A stretch of DNA of 64,000 nucleotides. Origin: Linderina pennispora. Lineage: Eukaryota; Kickxellomycota; Kickxellomycetes; Kickxellales; Kickxellaceae. Below are positions 20,587-32,286 of this stretch, one piece after another. A model generated the notes under the pieces. The model was given only the letters and a program-made list of their open reading frames with translations. It was not told the origin of the DNA and made no database searches. A program made the translations under genes and the position numbers. The stretch lies in contig NW_024468249.1 of assembly GCF_002104995.1 (NCBI RefSeq), positions 2,728,001 to 2,792,000 of the forward strand, written 5' to 3'. The first letter of the stretch is position 1. Each line of letters starts with the position of its first letter.

Positions 20587-21829
20587 TCATGCCACAGGAA
20601 GGTCGGTATCAGCTCCAGCTCTTCTCTTTTTCGTGCGGTACTTTCTTGATCGCCATGCTTTCTCTTTATCTGGCGCTCTGTTAATCTCAAGGCTTGTGTC
20701 ACTTTAAGGATATAGTAATCCCTGAGCATAGTACTCTTAATCCAATTCGCTGTCTTAATGCCAAAGCGCTGGTGTGTTGTGAAGTTTGTCCGCGTACTTC
20801 CGAGGACAGTGCCAGGAATACGACCTCTTCTTTTTGCCGGGGGTTTCGGTGTACATATCAGGGCACATGTGCCAGGCGCTGCACATTCATCGCTATCTTG
20901 TGCGGCGGGAGTAGGACAAAGGGTAGCTCTCATTGAAATTCTGGGTTGCCTTACCTTAGGTTTAATGCCTGCCAGCAGTCGGCAGTGATGGTATCGACTG
21001 AGCTTGGTGGCGAAGCAGCTGGCTGCACTGCCTTTGCTATTGCCTTCGCCTGCGCCTTCGCTGTGCCTACAAAATAGCATACTTGTTTTAAAGGGTAATA
21101 GTGAGCATGGCGTTTCCAGACAGCGCCCATCGATGAAATGAAATGGACTCTGGGCTGAAGCCAAGGTATTGTTACCTTTGTCTTTCAGACTGTCCCAGCG
21201 CTGTGACGGCAGGACGGGGTCGGAGGCCATGAAGGTATCAAGACGCCCCAAGTTGACCATCTTGGGTAGCTCCTTTGAGCTACTGGCGGGTGCTGGCAGA
21301 GCGCTGGGTCCCGCAGGAGCGCCGTGAGTAAGGGTATGAAAAGGGCTGGATATCATAGAGTCGCCAAAAGTGGTCTCGAGCCCGAAGTCCACCTGCGGGG
21401 CTGCAGGGCCTTGATTGTATATAAAGTTCCACGCCTGGAATGATTGGTCAGCGTCGGTCGGCAGCGGTGCATTGATGTCTGCAAAAATACCTTGGTAGGG
21501 GCTTTGTGAATGCCGGAATGGCAGGCGCAGGGACAGGCGGTGCTGGAATACAGATACAGGTCGGAGGACCCAGATATAATCCGCGGGTCGGCAAAGGAAG
21601 TAGGAACCGAATAGTTGTACTGGAATGTATCGATGGTGACAGGCTCATGCGCAGGGGATGGCATCTGGAGCAGCCTGGGGTCGATGGCGGCCTGAGCTTG
21701 TACCGAATTGCTATACATCGACTGCTGACCAAGAAGGGCGTGCATGGCTTCCATACTTGAAGGAGCACGGCGCAGGGAAATCTCGGCTATATAGTTGTGA
21801 AGAAGGCGCTGTGTGGAGGAGAGAACCAT
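20587..21829 (-). CDS. Unresolved regulator-like locus with interrupted frame
   Basis: Two long minus-strand frames abut: 21829 to about 21353, then from about 21392 downwards, consistent with at least one frame change. The first is rich in Gln, Met, Ser and Pro, ending in a STACPCACHSG patch; the second in Pro/Ala/Ser, with a short basic PPAKRRGR (AT-hook-like) segment. Further on is ALRLTERQIK, which resembles the recognition-helix entry of a homeodomain or Myb/HTH fold. In a neighbouring frame WRSRKYRTKKRRAG follows, ending at a TGA at 20587-20589. A GTAAGG donor-like site and ACAAG acceptor-like site near 20953 and 20894 could be an intron. I cannot assemble one convincing protein. A transcription factor is the likeliest reading, but only an inference. 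Confidence 0.35.
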
Positions 21830-24563
21830 CTGAGGCGGTCTCAGGATAAGTGAAGTCGGCAGTGAAGGGGCCAGGGTCGTCAGGCCTGCTGTTCCAGTTC
21901 AGGAGCTCCGTACATTGGTAGATATTTCATACACGAAGCTGAGAATTGGGGTAATGGCAAGGAGAAGTTTGAATAATTGGGTTAGACTCTTTGGAGTTGG
22001 GAAGTGGGAGATGGGGGGAGATGAGGGGAAATGGGGGAAATGGGGGGAAATGATGGCCATCGAAACAGGAGGTCATCTTTTTATACAGAAGCCCGCTTTG
22101 GATATGTAGCCTGGGCAGGGATAGCAGGAAGAGTGCAGCTGATGTCAACTTTCGGCATTCTTTAACTGTGAACGCTCTGCTTGAACCCTCGTCCTGATGG
22201 CTCCGTTCTGAACTAATAATATGCATGTTAACAGCACCTCTTCGCCATCCCTCCGCCAGCCCCTCCCTCTGTTGAGAAGCCAAATGGGTTCTGACGGTCA
22301 GCTGCGGCGACCCGTATGACATGGATCGGAGGGTGAGTGAAAAAGGGCTGTCAATCCCTCCCTCTGTCCCAGAAGCATCCATGCAAAAGCACAATGCAAT
22401 TGTAGCTCCTCTGCGTTTGCCGCACTCTCCCCCATTTCCTTCAGCCTGTTTGCATCGCACATTGCTCTCCAAAGCCGCCATTACTTGGCATGAATTCCTC
22501 ACCAGCAGCTGCTGTGAGTTCCCCTTTTTGTTACTATGGGAAAACCAGGCAATCTGACTATATTATTAAATGTAGGGAGCCCAAAGTGACAATCCACATG
22601 TAGAACATCTGCTGCGCTACAAGCTAGGTTTCTGGTTGAGAGAAGCCCCGTCGGCCGCAGAATTAGACACCGCTCACAGAATATCAAGGTTCGTCCGCAG
22701 TCAGGGCACCGAGTAAATAATTTTCTCTCTGCACGTCGGGCTGCAATCGTTCCGTTGTAAAAATGTGGCCACGGGGAAGGAGACGCGCATACCATCCGCT
22801 TATCTCTAAATGCAACTCAACTTGGTTTCCTACATCACCGACCACAGGGTGGTAGGCACCCCCTACTCGCACCCCCTCTTGGGTCATCCCCCTGCGATTA
22901 TTGAATTCTATTATTCTTTTGGTTGGCTGGAAATTGACCGCAGCTACGGCCCCGAAAGAGTGCTGCAAAGAGGGTATATCTGCTCGCCATCCTAGAAGTG
23001 CGCGGATTCACTAGTGATCTACGTCACCCATCACTTGTAGTGTGCCTGAGAGAGTGGAGATGGGTAGGTGATCACATAAAGCCTGCGGCTGGACAGGAGG
23101 CTCGTACATGAAAAGCATGAACCCTAGACCTCTTGCCACTCGCGCTTTATAATGCACAGGAACGACACCGAAGTGCATGGCCGGCAACCCAGCTCCTGTC
23201 CTCGCGAGAACCGTGCATAAAGTGGTTTTCTCTCCTTCCCTGGCAACCAACAAAAGACTGCCATTGCTCAAAATACCTCCAGCCAGTCGTTCCTCTACCT
23301 CGGTGTTGCTTGCTGCCAGCACTGAACAGCAGGAAGCACACAGCAGCCGAAGCCGACATCTTCCCGGCTTCAGCTCATGTACGTTGCTGCACAAATGCGC
23401 CTTATCGGCTGATAAGATCGATAAGGATTCCTTGGTTGGCCAGGAAAAACGGAGGGTGTACTCTCCTTCTCAGCTGAATGTCATCTATTTACATTACAGC
23501 ACGTCCCCCCGTGAGTGCCTGGTGCAGACCCATTGTGTCAGGCGGTTCTCCGCCGCAATCTCACAAGCATGTAATAAATTTTTATGTACAAAAAATGATA
23601 AAAGAGAGCGTACATACAAATCCACACCTTTGCGCTTGGGACAAGGGTATTGCCCCATTGTTCTCACCTCCCCATCAGTCATCTGGCTATAAAAGAATGC
23701 CTTTTTCGGAATGTTCTGTCCATTGTTTGGGTGGGCTGTGCAGATATGTTCAGTATGTGGCAGCAGCTGGGCGGGAGAGTGATATGCTCCTCGTATAAGA
23801 TATCGGAATACGAAAGGATAGGACGCAAGCTTCCCCGGGTGCAGCAGCGTCGATCGTTTTTCCAGAGCAGAAATGCTACAGGCTTGGTATATCCGCACCG
23901 TACACGTCTCAAATCCTGAAATGCATGTTTATTCGGCACAAGCACCGGAAGCGACCCTGTTACGACATCTCCACATCCTCGCGGCGCTGTCGCCGCCTTG
24001 GGGGCTCGATGTCCATAGGACTTCGAATGCGTCAAGCTGCCGCTTGTTGCGTCGTGCCTGGATACTGCTGCGTCTTTTCAGCTCGTTTGTGCGCTGCCGG
24101 CCGTACTCTGGGCAGCTGCTGATGCCGGACACGTCCGCAGCAAGCTGCTCTGGCACTGCCGCCATCGTGACCGCAGGATTGTCGAATGTGCATGTTTCAG
24201 GCGGCGACAGAGCAGGATCCCCAACGGCATGCGGTGAGGTAGGCGTGACCAGCGTCTCTGAATCCAACTACACAACTCGTTAAACATGGCCACGTTTGTC
24301 AGTCTTCGCATGCCAATAAGGGCGGCGTTCGACGATGCCGTTCACAGGAACAACACCAAGAAGGGACATGCATTTGACAACTTACACTGCACTGCGGGAG
24401 AAGCTGGAGCCGCGGAACACCTTGTTTTCCGCCGACCAGCCGTGTGCCTACAGTTTTAATCCGACAGCAGCCGGCCCCCACACAGGCCACAGCACAGAAG
24501 CAGATTAGAATGCATTGCGAGTTTTAATTAAGGGGCGAATCCGTGATCGAAATGAGCAAGAGT
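21830..24563. other. Long spacer (about 2.7 kb)
   Basis: No convincing gene on either strand; frames up to 191 codons lack domain or codon character. It contains a G-rich tract at 22005-22047 (listed separately). Confidence 0.4.
22005..22047 (+). repeat. G-run tract, quadruplex-capable
   Basis: Five runs of three to six G separated by short A/T spacers (unit like GGGGGGAGATGA / GGGGGAAAT) within 43 bases. This satisfies the usual four-run G-quadruplex pattern. It lies about 180 bases upstream of the first start of the unresolved minus-strand regulator locus, with the G-rich strand opposite to its sense strand. Confidence 0.6.
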
Positions 24564-24998
24564 TTAACCTGCCCTAGGGATACAGCCCAGTTCATCCGTA
24601 GCGGAAAGTATGTACCTTGAGAGCTGTTCGGACTGCATCATGCGTGATGTAGCCGCATGTTGGAACGCTGTTTTGGGGGCGATTCTCCTCTGCCGCGCAA
24701 ACTCCAGCAGCTGCTGCAGCGTCAGCGGCTGGCCCTCATTCCCAGGCATATGTGCAGCTGCCAGCGCCAGCTCCAAGATGTCGTTGTAACACTGCTCGTA
24801 CCCCGACTTGTACGCAGTCTGTCCGATTTCGCTCGCCTCCTTGTAGAGCTGGGTGACGTTGGCTGCAGTTGCCCGAAACAACGACGCTAACTCCTTGTCG
24901 TATGTGGGTTTGCTGTCGCTACCGGCCGGCTGGCTCGTGTATGGGCTGGGCGATGAGGGTGTGGAATACGAGTGGCCATTCGCTGCAGAGTCGTACAT
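24564..24998 (-). CDS. HAPSTR1/C16orf72-like small protein
   Basis: Intact 144-residue frame. The first 30 residues are Ser/Pro/Gly-rich and disordered. A helical domain follows: ELASLFRATAANVTQLYKEAS, a KSGYEQCYNDILELALAAA segment, then LTLQQLLEFARQRR. The LFR-AAANVTQLYKE plus YxxGYxxxxxDxLE arrangement resembles the conserved region of the HAPSTR1 (C16orf72) stress-signalling family that works with the HUWE1 ubiquitin ligase. The match is from memory of the motif pattern, so I hold it loosely. Divergent from the BLOC1S2-like gene with a 285-base shared promoter. No signal peptide, membrane segment or metal motif is visible. Confidence 0.6.
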   Translation of the reverse strand: MYDSAANGHSYSTPSSPSPYTSQPAGSDSKPTYDKELASLFRATAANVTQLYKEASEIGQTAYKSGYEQCYNDILELALAAAHMPGNEGQPLTLQQLLEFARQRRIAPKTAFQHAATSRMMQSEQLSRYILSATDELGCIPRAG

Positions 24999-25283
24999 GA
25001 CAATAGTAATAAGTTATATGGGGGAAGGGTCGTCGGTAATTGTACAAGAAAAGAAGAAGAAAAATACACCAAATGGAAAGAAGACATGTGCAATGAAGAG
25101 TCACGCCAGCAAACACCCTGGAAAAAAGCGGTATTTTTCAGAGGCTGATCATCGCTCCGATTGAATCAAGGAGAGCACGTTCCCATACAGGTCGAGCTTG
25201 CTGCTACAGCGCCGAAACCAGTGGCATTTGCCGTGCGTCCAGCCAGTTTTGCTTTCTGAACCAATTCCCGCTCTTTGAAACAA

Positions 25284-25685
25284 ATGTCATCCACACCGAG
25301 CAAGGCGCCAGACAGCAGCACCAGCAGCACCAGCACTAGCAGCGCCCCGGCGAGCGCCGACCCAATACAGAATGCGTCAAAGAAAGCGTTCCACAGCAGT
25401 GCGCTGTACCTGCAATCCGAGCTGGAGGCGTCCTGGGAACGACCTGAGTCTGCTGGAGAAGGCTGAACGACGCTGCCATCAGCAAGTACGAGGGAGTATC
25501 GCGGCAGACTCAGGACATGCTAGTGCATGGGTACAAGGATCAAGCAGACGTACAAGGAGATGGAGATGCAGCTGGCTGAGATCGACGATTTGGTTGCATC
25601 CGTCGATAGCCTGGAGCAGATGGCGCAGGAGCTGGATGCATACTCGCTGCAGCTAGAGACGAGGTTCAAGAACCTGCTAAAGTGA
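25284..25685 (+). CDS. BLOC1S2-like (BLOS2) coiled-coil subunit, three frame breaks
   Basis: Extra bases at the runs 25435-25437, 25461-25462 and 25537-25538 break the frame; discounting them gives 132 residues. The N-terminal 35 residues are Ser/Thr/Ala-rich. The remainder is a single helical bundle: SALYLQSELEAS, NDLSLLEKLNDAAISKYEG, IKQTYKEMEMQLAEIDDL, then LEQMAQELDAYSLQLETRFKNL. The ELEAS...LLEKLN...KY and LDAYSxQLExxFKNL blocks are the signature of BLOC1S2, shared by the BLOC-1 and BORC complexes that act in endosome-lysosome traffic. A GT donor-like GTGAGC directly after the last codon leaves a small chance of a further exon. Tandem with CENP-X, 111 bases apart. Confidence 0.8.
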
Positions 25686-25796
25686 GCAAGGCCCCATACC
25701 ACTGCACCTAGTTCATAGGCTATTGACATTCCGCCATAGCACGCTTCTCAACTACCCCATGTGTAATTTACCGATATATTCTGATTCTGACAAGCA

Positions 25797-26039
25797 ATGG
25801 ACGACAGCGGATACAAGGTCAAGCCGGAGGCATTGGAGGCCGTGTTCAAGAAGGCGTGGGCCCACGACAACACGGGGATAAAGCCCGATGCACTGGCCCT
25901 GTCGTCGGAATTCATGACGTTGTTTATCAAGGAGGCACTGGAGCGCGCCAAGGCAAAGCACCGCGAGTCGGGATCCACGGGCCCAATCGACGAGTCCCAC
26001 CTTGAAAAGATCCTGGCTCAGCTGCTGCTCGATTTCTAA
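25797..26039 (+). CDS. MHF2: CENP-X / MHF2 histone-fold protein
   Basis: Intact frame of 80 residues, the size expected for the family. CENP-X pairs with CENP-S (MHF1) through a histone fold. The complex binds DNA at kinetochores (CENP-T-W-S-X) and with the FANCM/Mph1 helicase at stalled forks. Features: a first helix with [10 protein letters not shown], a [24 protein letters not shown] central helix, and the C-terminal [17 protein letters not shown], which is the most diagnostic block of the family (LEKxLPQLLLDF). The stop codon shares bases with the stop codon of the convergent moaC gene. No nuclear localisation signal is apparent, as usual for so small a protein. Confidence 0.92.
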   Translation: MDDSGYKVKPEALEAVFKKAWAHDNTGIKPDALALSSEFMTLFIKEALERAKAKHRESGSTGPIDESHLEKILAQLLLDF

Positions 26040-26628
26040 GCATCATTCTTCCAGTGGCCGCTCTTGCCGCCCGATTTTTCCACCACCCGCACGCCATCAA
26101 TCCGCATGTCCTTGGTCACCGCCTTGCACATGTCGAAAATAGTCAACGCTGCCACCGACACCGCCGACAGCGCCTCCATCTCGACGCCTGTCTCGCCCTT
26201 GCACTTTACCAGCGACGAAATCTCGACAGCACAGCTATGCGGCTCCTCCAGGCCATCAACCAAGGCAAACTCTACAGCAACCTTGGTCAGGTTGATGGGA
26301 TGGCAGAGCGGGATCATTTGCGAACAGCTTTTTGGCGCCCTGGATGCCGGCAATCTGGGCCACTGTCAGCACATTGCCCTTTTTGATCCCGTCCTGTTTG
26401 ATGAGGTCGAATGTCTCTTTGTTCATGAGAACGCGGCCGCGTGCCACAGCTGTGCGCAAGGTCGGGGTCTTTGCGCTGACATCGACCATGTGGGCCTCGC
26501 CCGACTCGTCGACGTGCGTGAGCCGGTTGCTTAGGTGCCAAGCAGATGTGGACAGGCGCCGCTGCCGCTGGACAGTGGTACCGGGGCGGGCAAGTGCTGG
26601 GATGCGACGAACGATTCGTAAGCGGCAT
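26036..26628 (-). CDS. moaC: Cyclic pyranopterin monophosphate synthase (MoaC/MOCS1B), two frame breaks
   Basis: From ATG 26628, 196 residues after discounting one extra base in the C-rich stretch near 26580 and one in the T5 run at 26329-26333. MoaC converts the 3',8-cyclo-GTP product of MoaA to cyclic pyranopterin monophosphate in molybdenum-cofactor synthesis. Signatures: [43 protein letters not shown], then [12 protein letters not shown], and [24 protein letters not shown] containing the active-site region, ending [10 protein letters not shown]. An Arg-rich [10 protein letters not shown] segment before the domain suits a mitochondrial presequence. In most ascomycetes this domain is fused behind MoaA; here it stands alone. 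Stop codons of moaC (26036-26038) and CENP-X (26037-26039) overlap tail to tail. Confidence 0.93.
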
Positions 26629-26825
26629 GGTTTGGTTTGGTAAAAACAAATAATAAAATCACAGCAGCTGCGTTCCGTCGGCAACAGCATCGGCAGCAGA
26701 AATTGGCCGCGGTCGCGCTTGTCGACGGGTTATGGATGTAAAGAGCATGTTTTGAATGACCTTACAAGGGGAGAGAGAAAAGTAAAAGTAGGCTGTGTGT
26801 AAGGGGGTATAGGGAGAGCAATGGC

Positions 26826-28564
<1,739 letters not shown>

Positions 28565-29057
28565 TCTTGCCACAATCAAACACCAGATGACAGAATATAA
28601 AAAGAACGTAGCGCACTAACGAGACTAAAAGAGTATTAGGAATAGGGCGTAAACAATAGACGATAAACAGCGAATTCAAGAAAGCGAAACAGACAACAGA
28701 GGCCCAAGTCCACCCTGCCCACCGCCGAATCCCGCACAGGCAAAAGCGAACCGCTTGAGCCCAGAGCCAACCCCCACTCACGGCACTCCTCGATCCCACT
28801 TCTCGCCAGCGCACACAGCATCGATCACGTGGCGGACCTCAGGCAGATGGGCATCCTGGCTGGCAATCCCCGACACAATGCCGAACGCCCGAGTATAATT
28901 AGAAATGGATGTTTTTAATAGACAACGCTCTTGGGGACTGGTGTTTTGCCTATTCTTTCCACCAACCCTCTCTTCTCAGCGACCTTTTCTCTCTCTTTTC
29001 CTTTCAATTCCAAACTTTTTGCATACTCCTTTTGCCGACCTTGTACATATATCACCG
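28565..29057. promoter_or_regulatory. Divergent promoter, NDR kinase / UPF0658 gene
   Basis: 493 bases between divergent ATGs, with a long pyrimidine-rich stretch at about 28970-29040 immediately before the UPF0658 start, typical of a fungal transcription start region. No coding signal. Confidence 0.5.
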
Positions 29058-30172
29058 ATGCTGAAGGGGAGAATAACGCTGAAGCGCCTCGGCATCCCAA
29101 AGTCAGTGTGGGCGCGGCTGTTTGTCATCGTGGCTCTGCTGGAGGTGCTTTGCCATCATCTGCATCGAGGGATACGTGATTAAGCGCACAGTCGACATAT
29201 ACCAAAAGAGCAACGAGAGCCAGTGGGGGTTTGGCGTGCAGGACCCGACCACTTCCGTATCGATTACAAAGGACTCGTTTATCGTGTACGACGTGATATT
29301 CATCGTCGCGCAGATATTCCTGCTCATTCTGTGCTGGGAGGCCGTGGCACACAAGAACACTATCCAGATTATTGCTGCCACCATATTCAATCTGATGTGC
29401 CTGATATACTCGCTGATCCAGTACACGACGTTTTATATTCGGCCCAGCGTCACGGCGCGCATCTTTAAGAACGACAACGACATGCGCATTCTGCAAATTA
29501 CCATCATGGTTGTGTACTCGCTCTGCTCGCTGACCTTTGCAATGCTCAACTGGGAGCTGTACCAGCTGTTTGGTTGGAAGACATACAAGAAGCTAGGCGC
29601 CAATCTGCGGCTTAGAAGAGCATACAAGTGGCACCAGATCCTGCTAACGCTGCTGAAGCTGGACATATTCTTTTTCATCTCGTATTCGGTCCAGCTGGCG
29701 ACTCTGGTGCTCAACATCCGCGACCCCGAGACCTGGGTGCAAATTGGCCTGGTTATCCCTGGCAGCGTGCTGTTCCTGGTCATGTCGTTCTGGGCACTCA
29801 AGATCGAACACAAGCGGATGATGCTGGGTGTCACCATCTGTTTGGGCCTGTCGCCAGCATACTTTATCTACAAGCTGATTCGCATGAACGTCAATATCGA
29901 CTCGGACAAGGATCCGTACCGTGACACACGCAAATACCTGACGTTCTTCATCGTGGTGACCATGGTTCTGATCCTGATCACCACTTACGTGTCAGTGCAG
30001 TGCTACCGCAACATCGGCATCGGGCTCAAGGAGGCCTATTGCTGACTATGATGCGCGCAAGGCACAGCTTAAGGCAAACAGAGCCATGTTTGACGGCAGG
30101 GACGCCGAGCAGGCCGCAGTCGACGATGCCTACGAGTATACCGAGGTTAGGGAGCGTTTTTCGTTGGAATAG
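29058..30172 (+). CDS. UPF0658-type Golgi membrane protein, two frame breaks
   Basis: 370 residues from ATG 29058 after discounting single extra bases at about 29148 and 30037. Multipass membrane protein: an N-terminal hydrophobic helix (WARLFVIVALLEV...FAIICIEGYVI) followed by five to seven further helices (VYDVIFIVAQIFLLILCW, IIAATIFNLMCLIYSLI, ILQITIMVVYSLCSLTFAML, LLKLDIFFFISYSVQLATLVL, LVIPGSVLFLVMSFWAL, LTFFIVVTMVLILITTYVSV). The segment KWHQILLTLLKLDIFFFISYS with a preceding GWKxYKxxGA is characteristic of the fungal UPF0658 family, reported at the Golgi in fission yeast; biochemical function unknown. The cytosolic C-tail is charged (ADYDARKAQLKANR) and ends in an acidic/Tyr-containing stretch. 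Confidence 0.8.
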
Positions 30173-30749
30173 CCTCTTTGTTATTATCGTTTCAACCCCG
30201 CTGTTCTTATTTCATAAGTATAATCATCCGACGATATTGTATCTAAGAAATTGCGGTGCGAGGTAGACTGCTGGAGACTCCAAGCGGCATTGGCCACACA
30301 CATTGACATAAATGTTTGGGTTTTGCCTTGTCATGGAGGAGACCAGAATGGCGGTCTCCTTTCTTCCTCCCTCCCCACCCGGAGCTTTATTGTTCATCGA
30401 ACAATTACATGGGCTCTTCCTTATACGGTATTCGATAGTATCTGTAATTGAGCGAAGATGAACAGTAGAAGTATGGCATATGAGGTCGGGTCTTGGCTGG
30501 ATCAGTATATGGCAGGACTTCAATCTGATAGTGTGCTCAGTGGTGACCAGAACGGCCCTCCGTACTGCTGTATGATTGAGCAGGCAATAACAGGCAGCCA
30601 TAGGCAGGCTCTAGTTGAGCTCGCTAACGACAAGATTCAGTGGGCAGTGTTTAACTCATCTTGATTGGTATTATGTGGAGGATTCGGCTATTTAATAGTA
30701 TTATCTGCATTGTAGGAAACAGAATAACAATTGAGAAACAAAAAACTAC
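30173..30749. other. Intergenic spacer between convergent genes
   Basis: 577 bases between the UPF0658 stop and the zinc-finger gene stop. No supported gene. Confidence 0.4.
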
Positions 30750-32286
30750 TTACAGTTCGAGGTCCGCAGGGCTGACGAGCCTTGGTGCTCCGAAAAACAC
30801 AAATTCCTGGCGTAGATTGTGCCAGTGCCACGTTATGGAAGCGATCCATAGCGCTGGGTTCTTGCTGAGGCACATCCAGCAATGCACCAACCATTGGGTT
30901 GCCTGACTGCGCTAGATACAGATACGTAGCGTCCATATTTGATGATGTCTGTGAAGGCAGACGGCGCCTTCGAGATCTTTCGCGACTTGCGAGGAGCGCA
31001 TGCTCCCATGTGCTCATCCTCATGCGTCCGCATATGGCGACGCAGGTTGTACTTCGTTGTGTAGCGTTTGTTACATCCTGAGATACAAGCACATATGGGG
31101 TTTCTCGCCCGTATGGGTGAGCATGTGGGCTTTTAGTGATGATGGCCTAGTGAAGTGCTTCAAGCACACTTCGCATCTGATGGATAGCGACTTCGGTGAC
31201 CTGGGCGACGGCATTAAATATATTGACGTTTGTCACTGACTCGACGCTGGCTCTTCCTGATGTTGAAGCAGTGCTAGACGACGACCAACTCAGGGCAGGC
31301 AAATTCGCGACATTGGGATCCGCAGCCGACACGGTACTTGGAAATGCACAGCAGGTATTGGGGCTGGTGCTGGTGTTGTTGGCCGGATACAGACCTGTGA
31401 GACAGGCGGGGGTGCATGCTGACCAGAAGTGGCCTGTAGCCAGCCAAGCGTGGTCCAATTTTTCGGAAAATTCGAGGGAACCACACACGGTATGCCGTGT
31501 GTGGCAACGCCTGATGTATCTGGGCGAGGCAGGGATTGTGGGCAGATGCTGAGGCGCCGGCACAGACTGCGTGACACACAGCAGAGTGTCAAGGGGCGAC
31601 GCGTGGTGATACAAGTTGGCAAGAAACTCGGCCTGCTGCAGTGCCCCAGGGCCAGAGGAGGGCATCGAATCCATGATAGTGTCTACATTGTCCAGCTTGG
31701 ATATTCCAGTTAGACTGTGGCCTTTTGCAGCAGATTCAGTAGTTAAAATTTTGGCGGGCTTTTCTACGCAGGGCATTAGCGTGATTGAACAGAAACTGCA
31801 AGAAATCCGGATGTGGAAGGATAGGAGCAGATGCAGTTCAGTTAAGGAGTAACTGAAAGGGTGTGGGCATCTCCTACACATGGTCGGTGAGCAGCTGGTA
31901 TCGACTAGTTCAAGGGGAAGGGGAATACCCGCTTTGCTGTCCATCTGAGTTGCAGGGCTAATGACCGTGGGGCCGATACCCACAGGTCCAAGATGTATGT
32001 GCCCCTGACAGAGCTGGATGTGAGGGGACAGAAGATCCATATGGTTTTGTGTAGCCATCAGAGCTTGGCATGGGTCGACACATATCCTTAAGTACCTTGG
32101 ATTATGTATCCCCAGGATCCCACTGCGATGCTTTGGGATGATACCCATATAGGATGTGGATTTTATAATTGATACGTGAAATGCAGACCGAGGGCCCGAT
32201 TGCAAAGCGTGGTGTATGGTGGTGCAAGATCCAGCAGTAGTTAAACATCTTGGACTTATTTTGTATCCGGGAGCTCGTGGCCGCAT
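30750..32286 (-). CDS. C2H2 zinc-finger transcription factor, several frame breaks
   Basis: Two classical fingers are visible near 31000-31170: [21 protein letters not shown] with a TGEKP linker, then [23 protein letters not shown] once one extra T near 31085-31095 is discounted. Another frame change lies just before finger 1 (about 31180-31195), one after finger 2, and one near the C-terminus (about 30795), after which the frame ends [14 protein letters not shown] at a TAA (30750-30752). Upstream, about 300 residues of Ser/Thr/Pro-rich sequence ([17 protein letters not shown] and similar) look like a regulatory region. The start is uncertain; ATGs at the far 5' end are in frame but unconfirmed. 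It is a sequence-specific DNA-binding protein by motif; targets unknown. Confidence 0.7.

Noticed and set aside
20587-20800. A canonical homeodomain ending LTERQIK in the unresolved locus
   Set aside because: The invariant WF-x-N of helix 3 does not follow in the same frame; the neighbouring frame gives WRSRKYR without the Asn. Kept only as a possible helix-turn-helix resemblance.
21927-22502. A 191-codon minus-strand open frame
   Set aside because: Includes the translated G/C-run microsatellite and has no recognisable feature; probably promoter DNA of the neighbouring locus.
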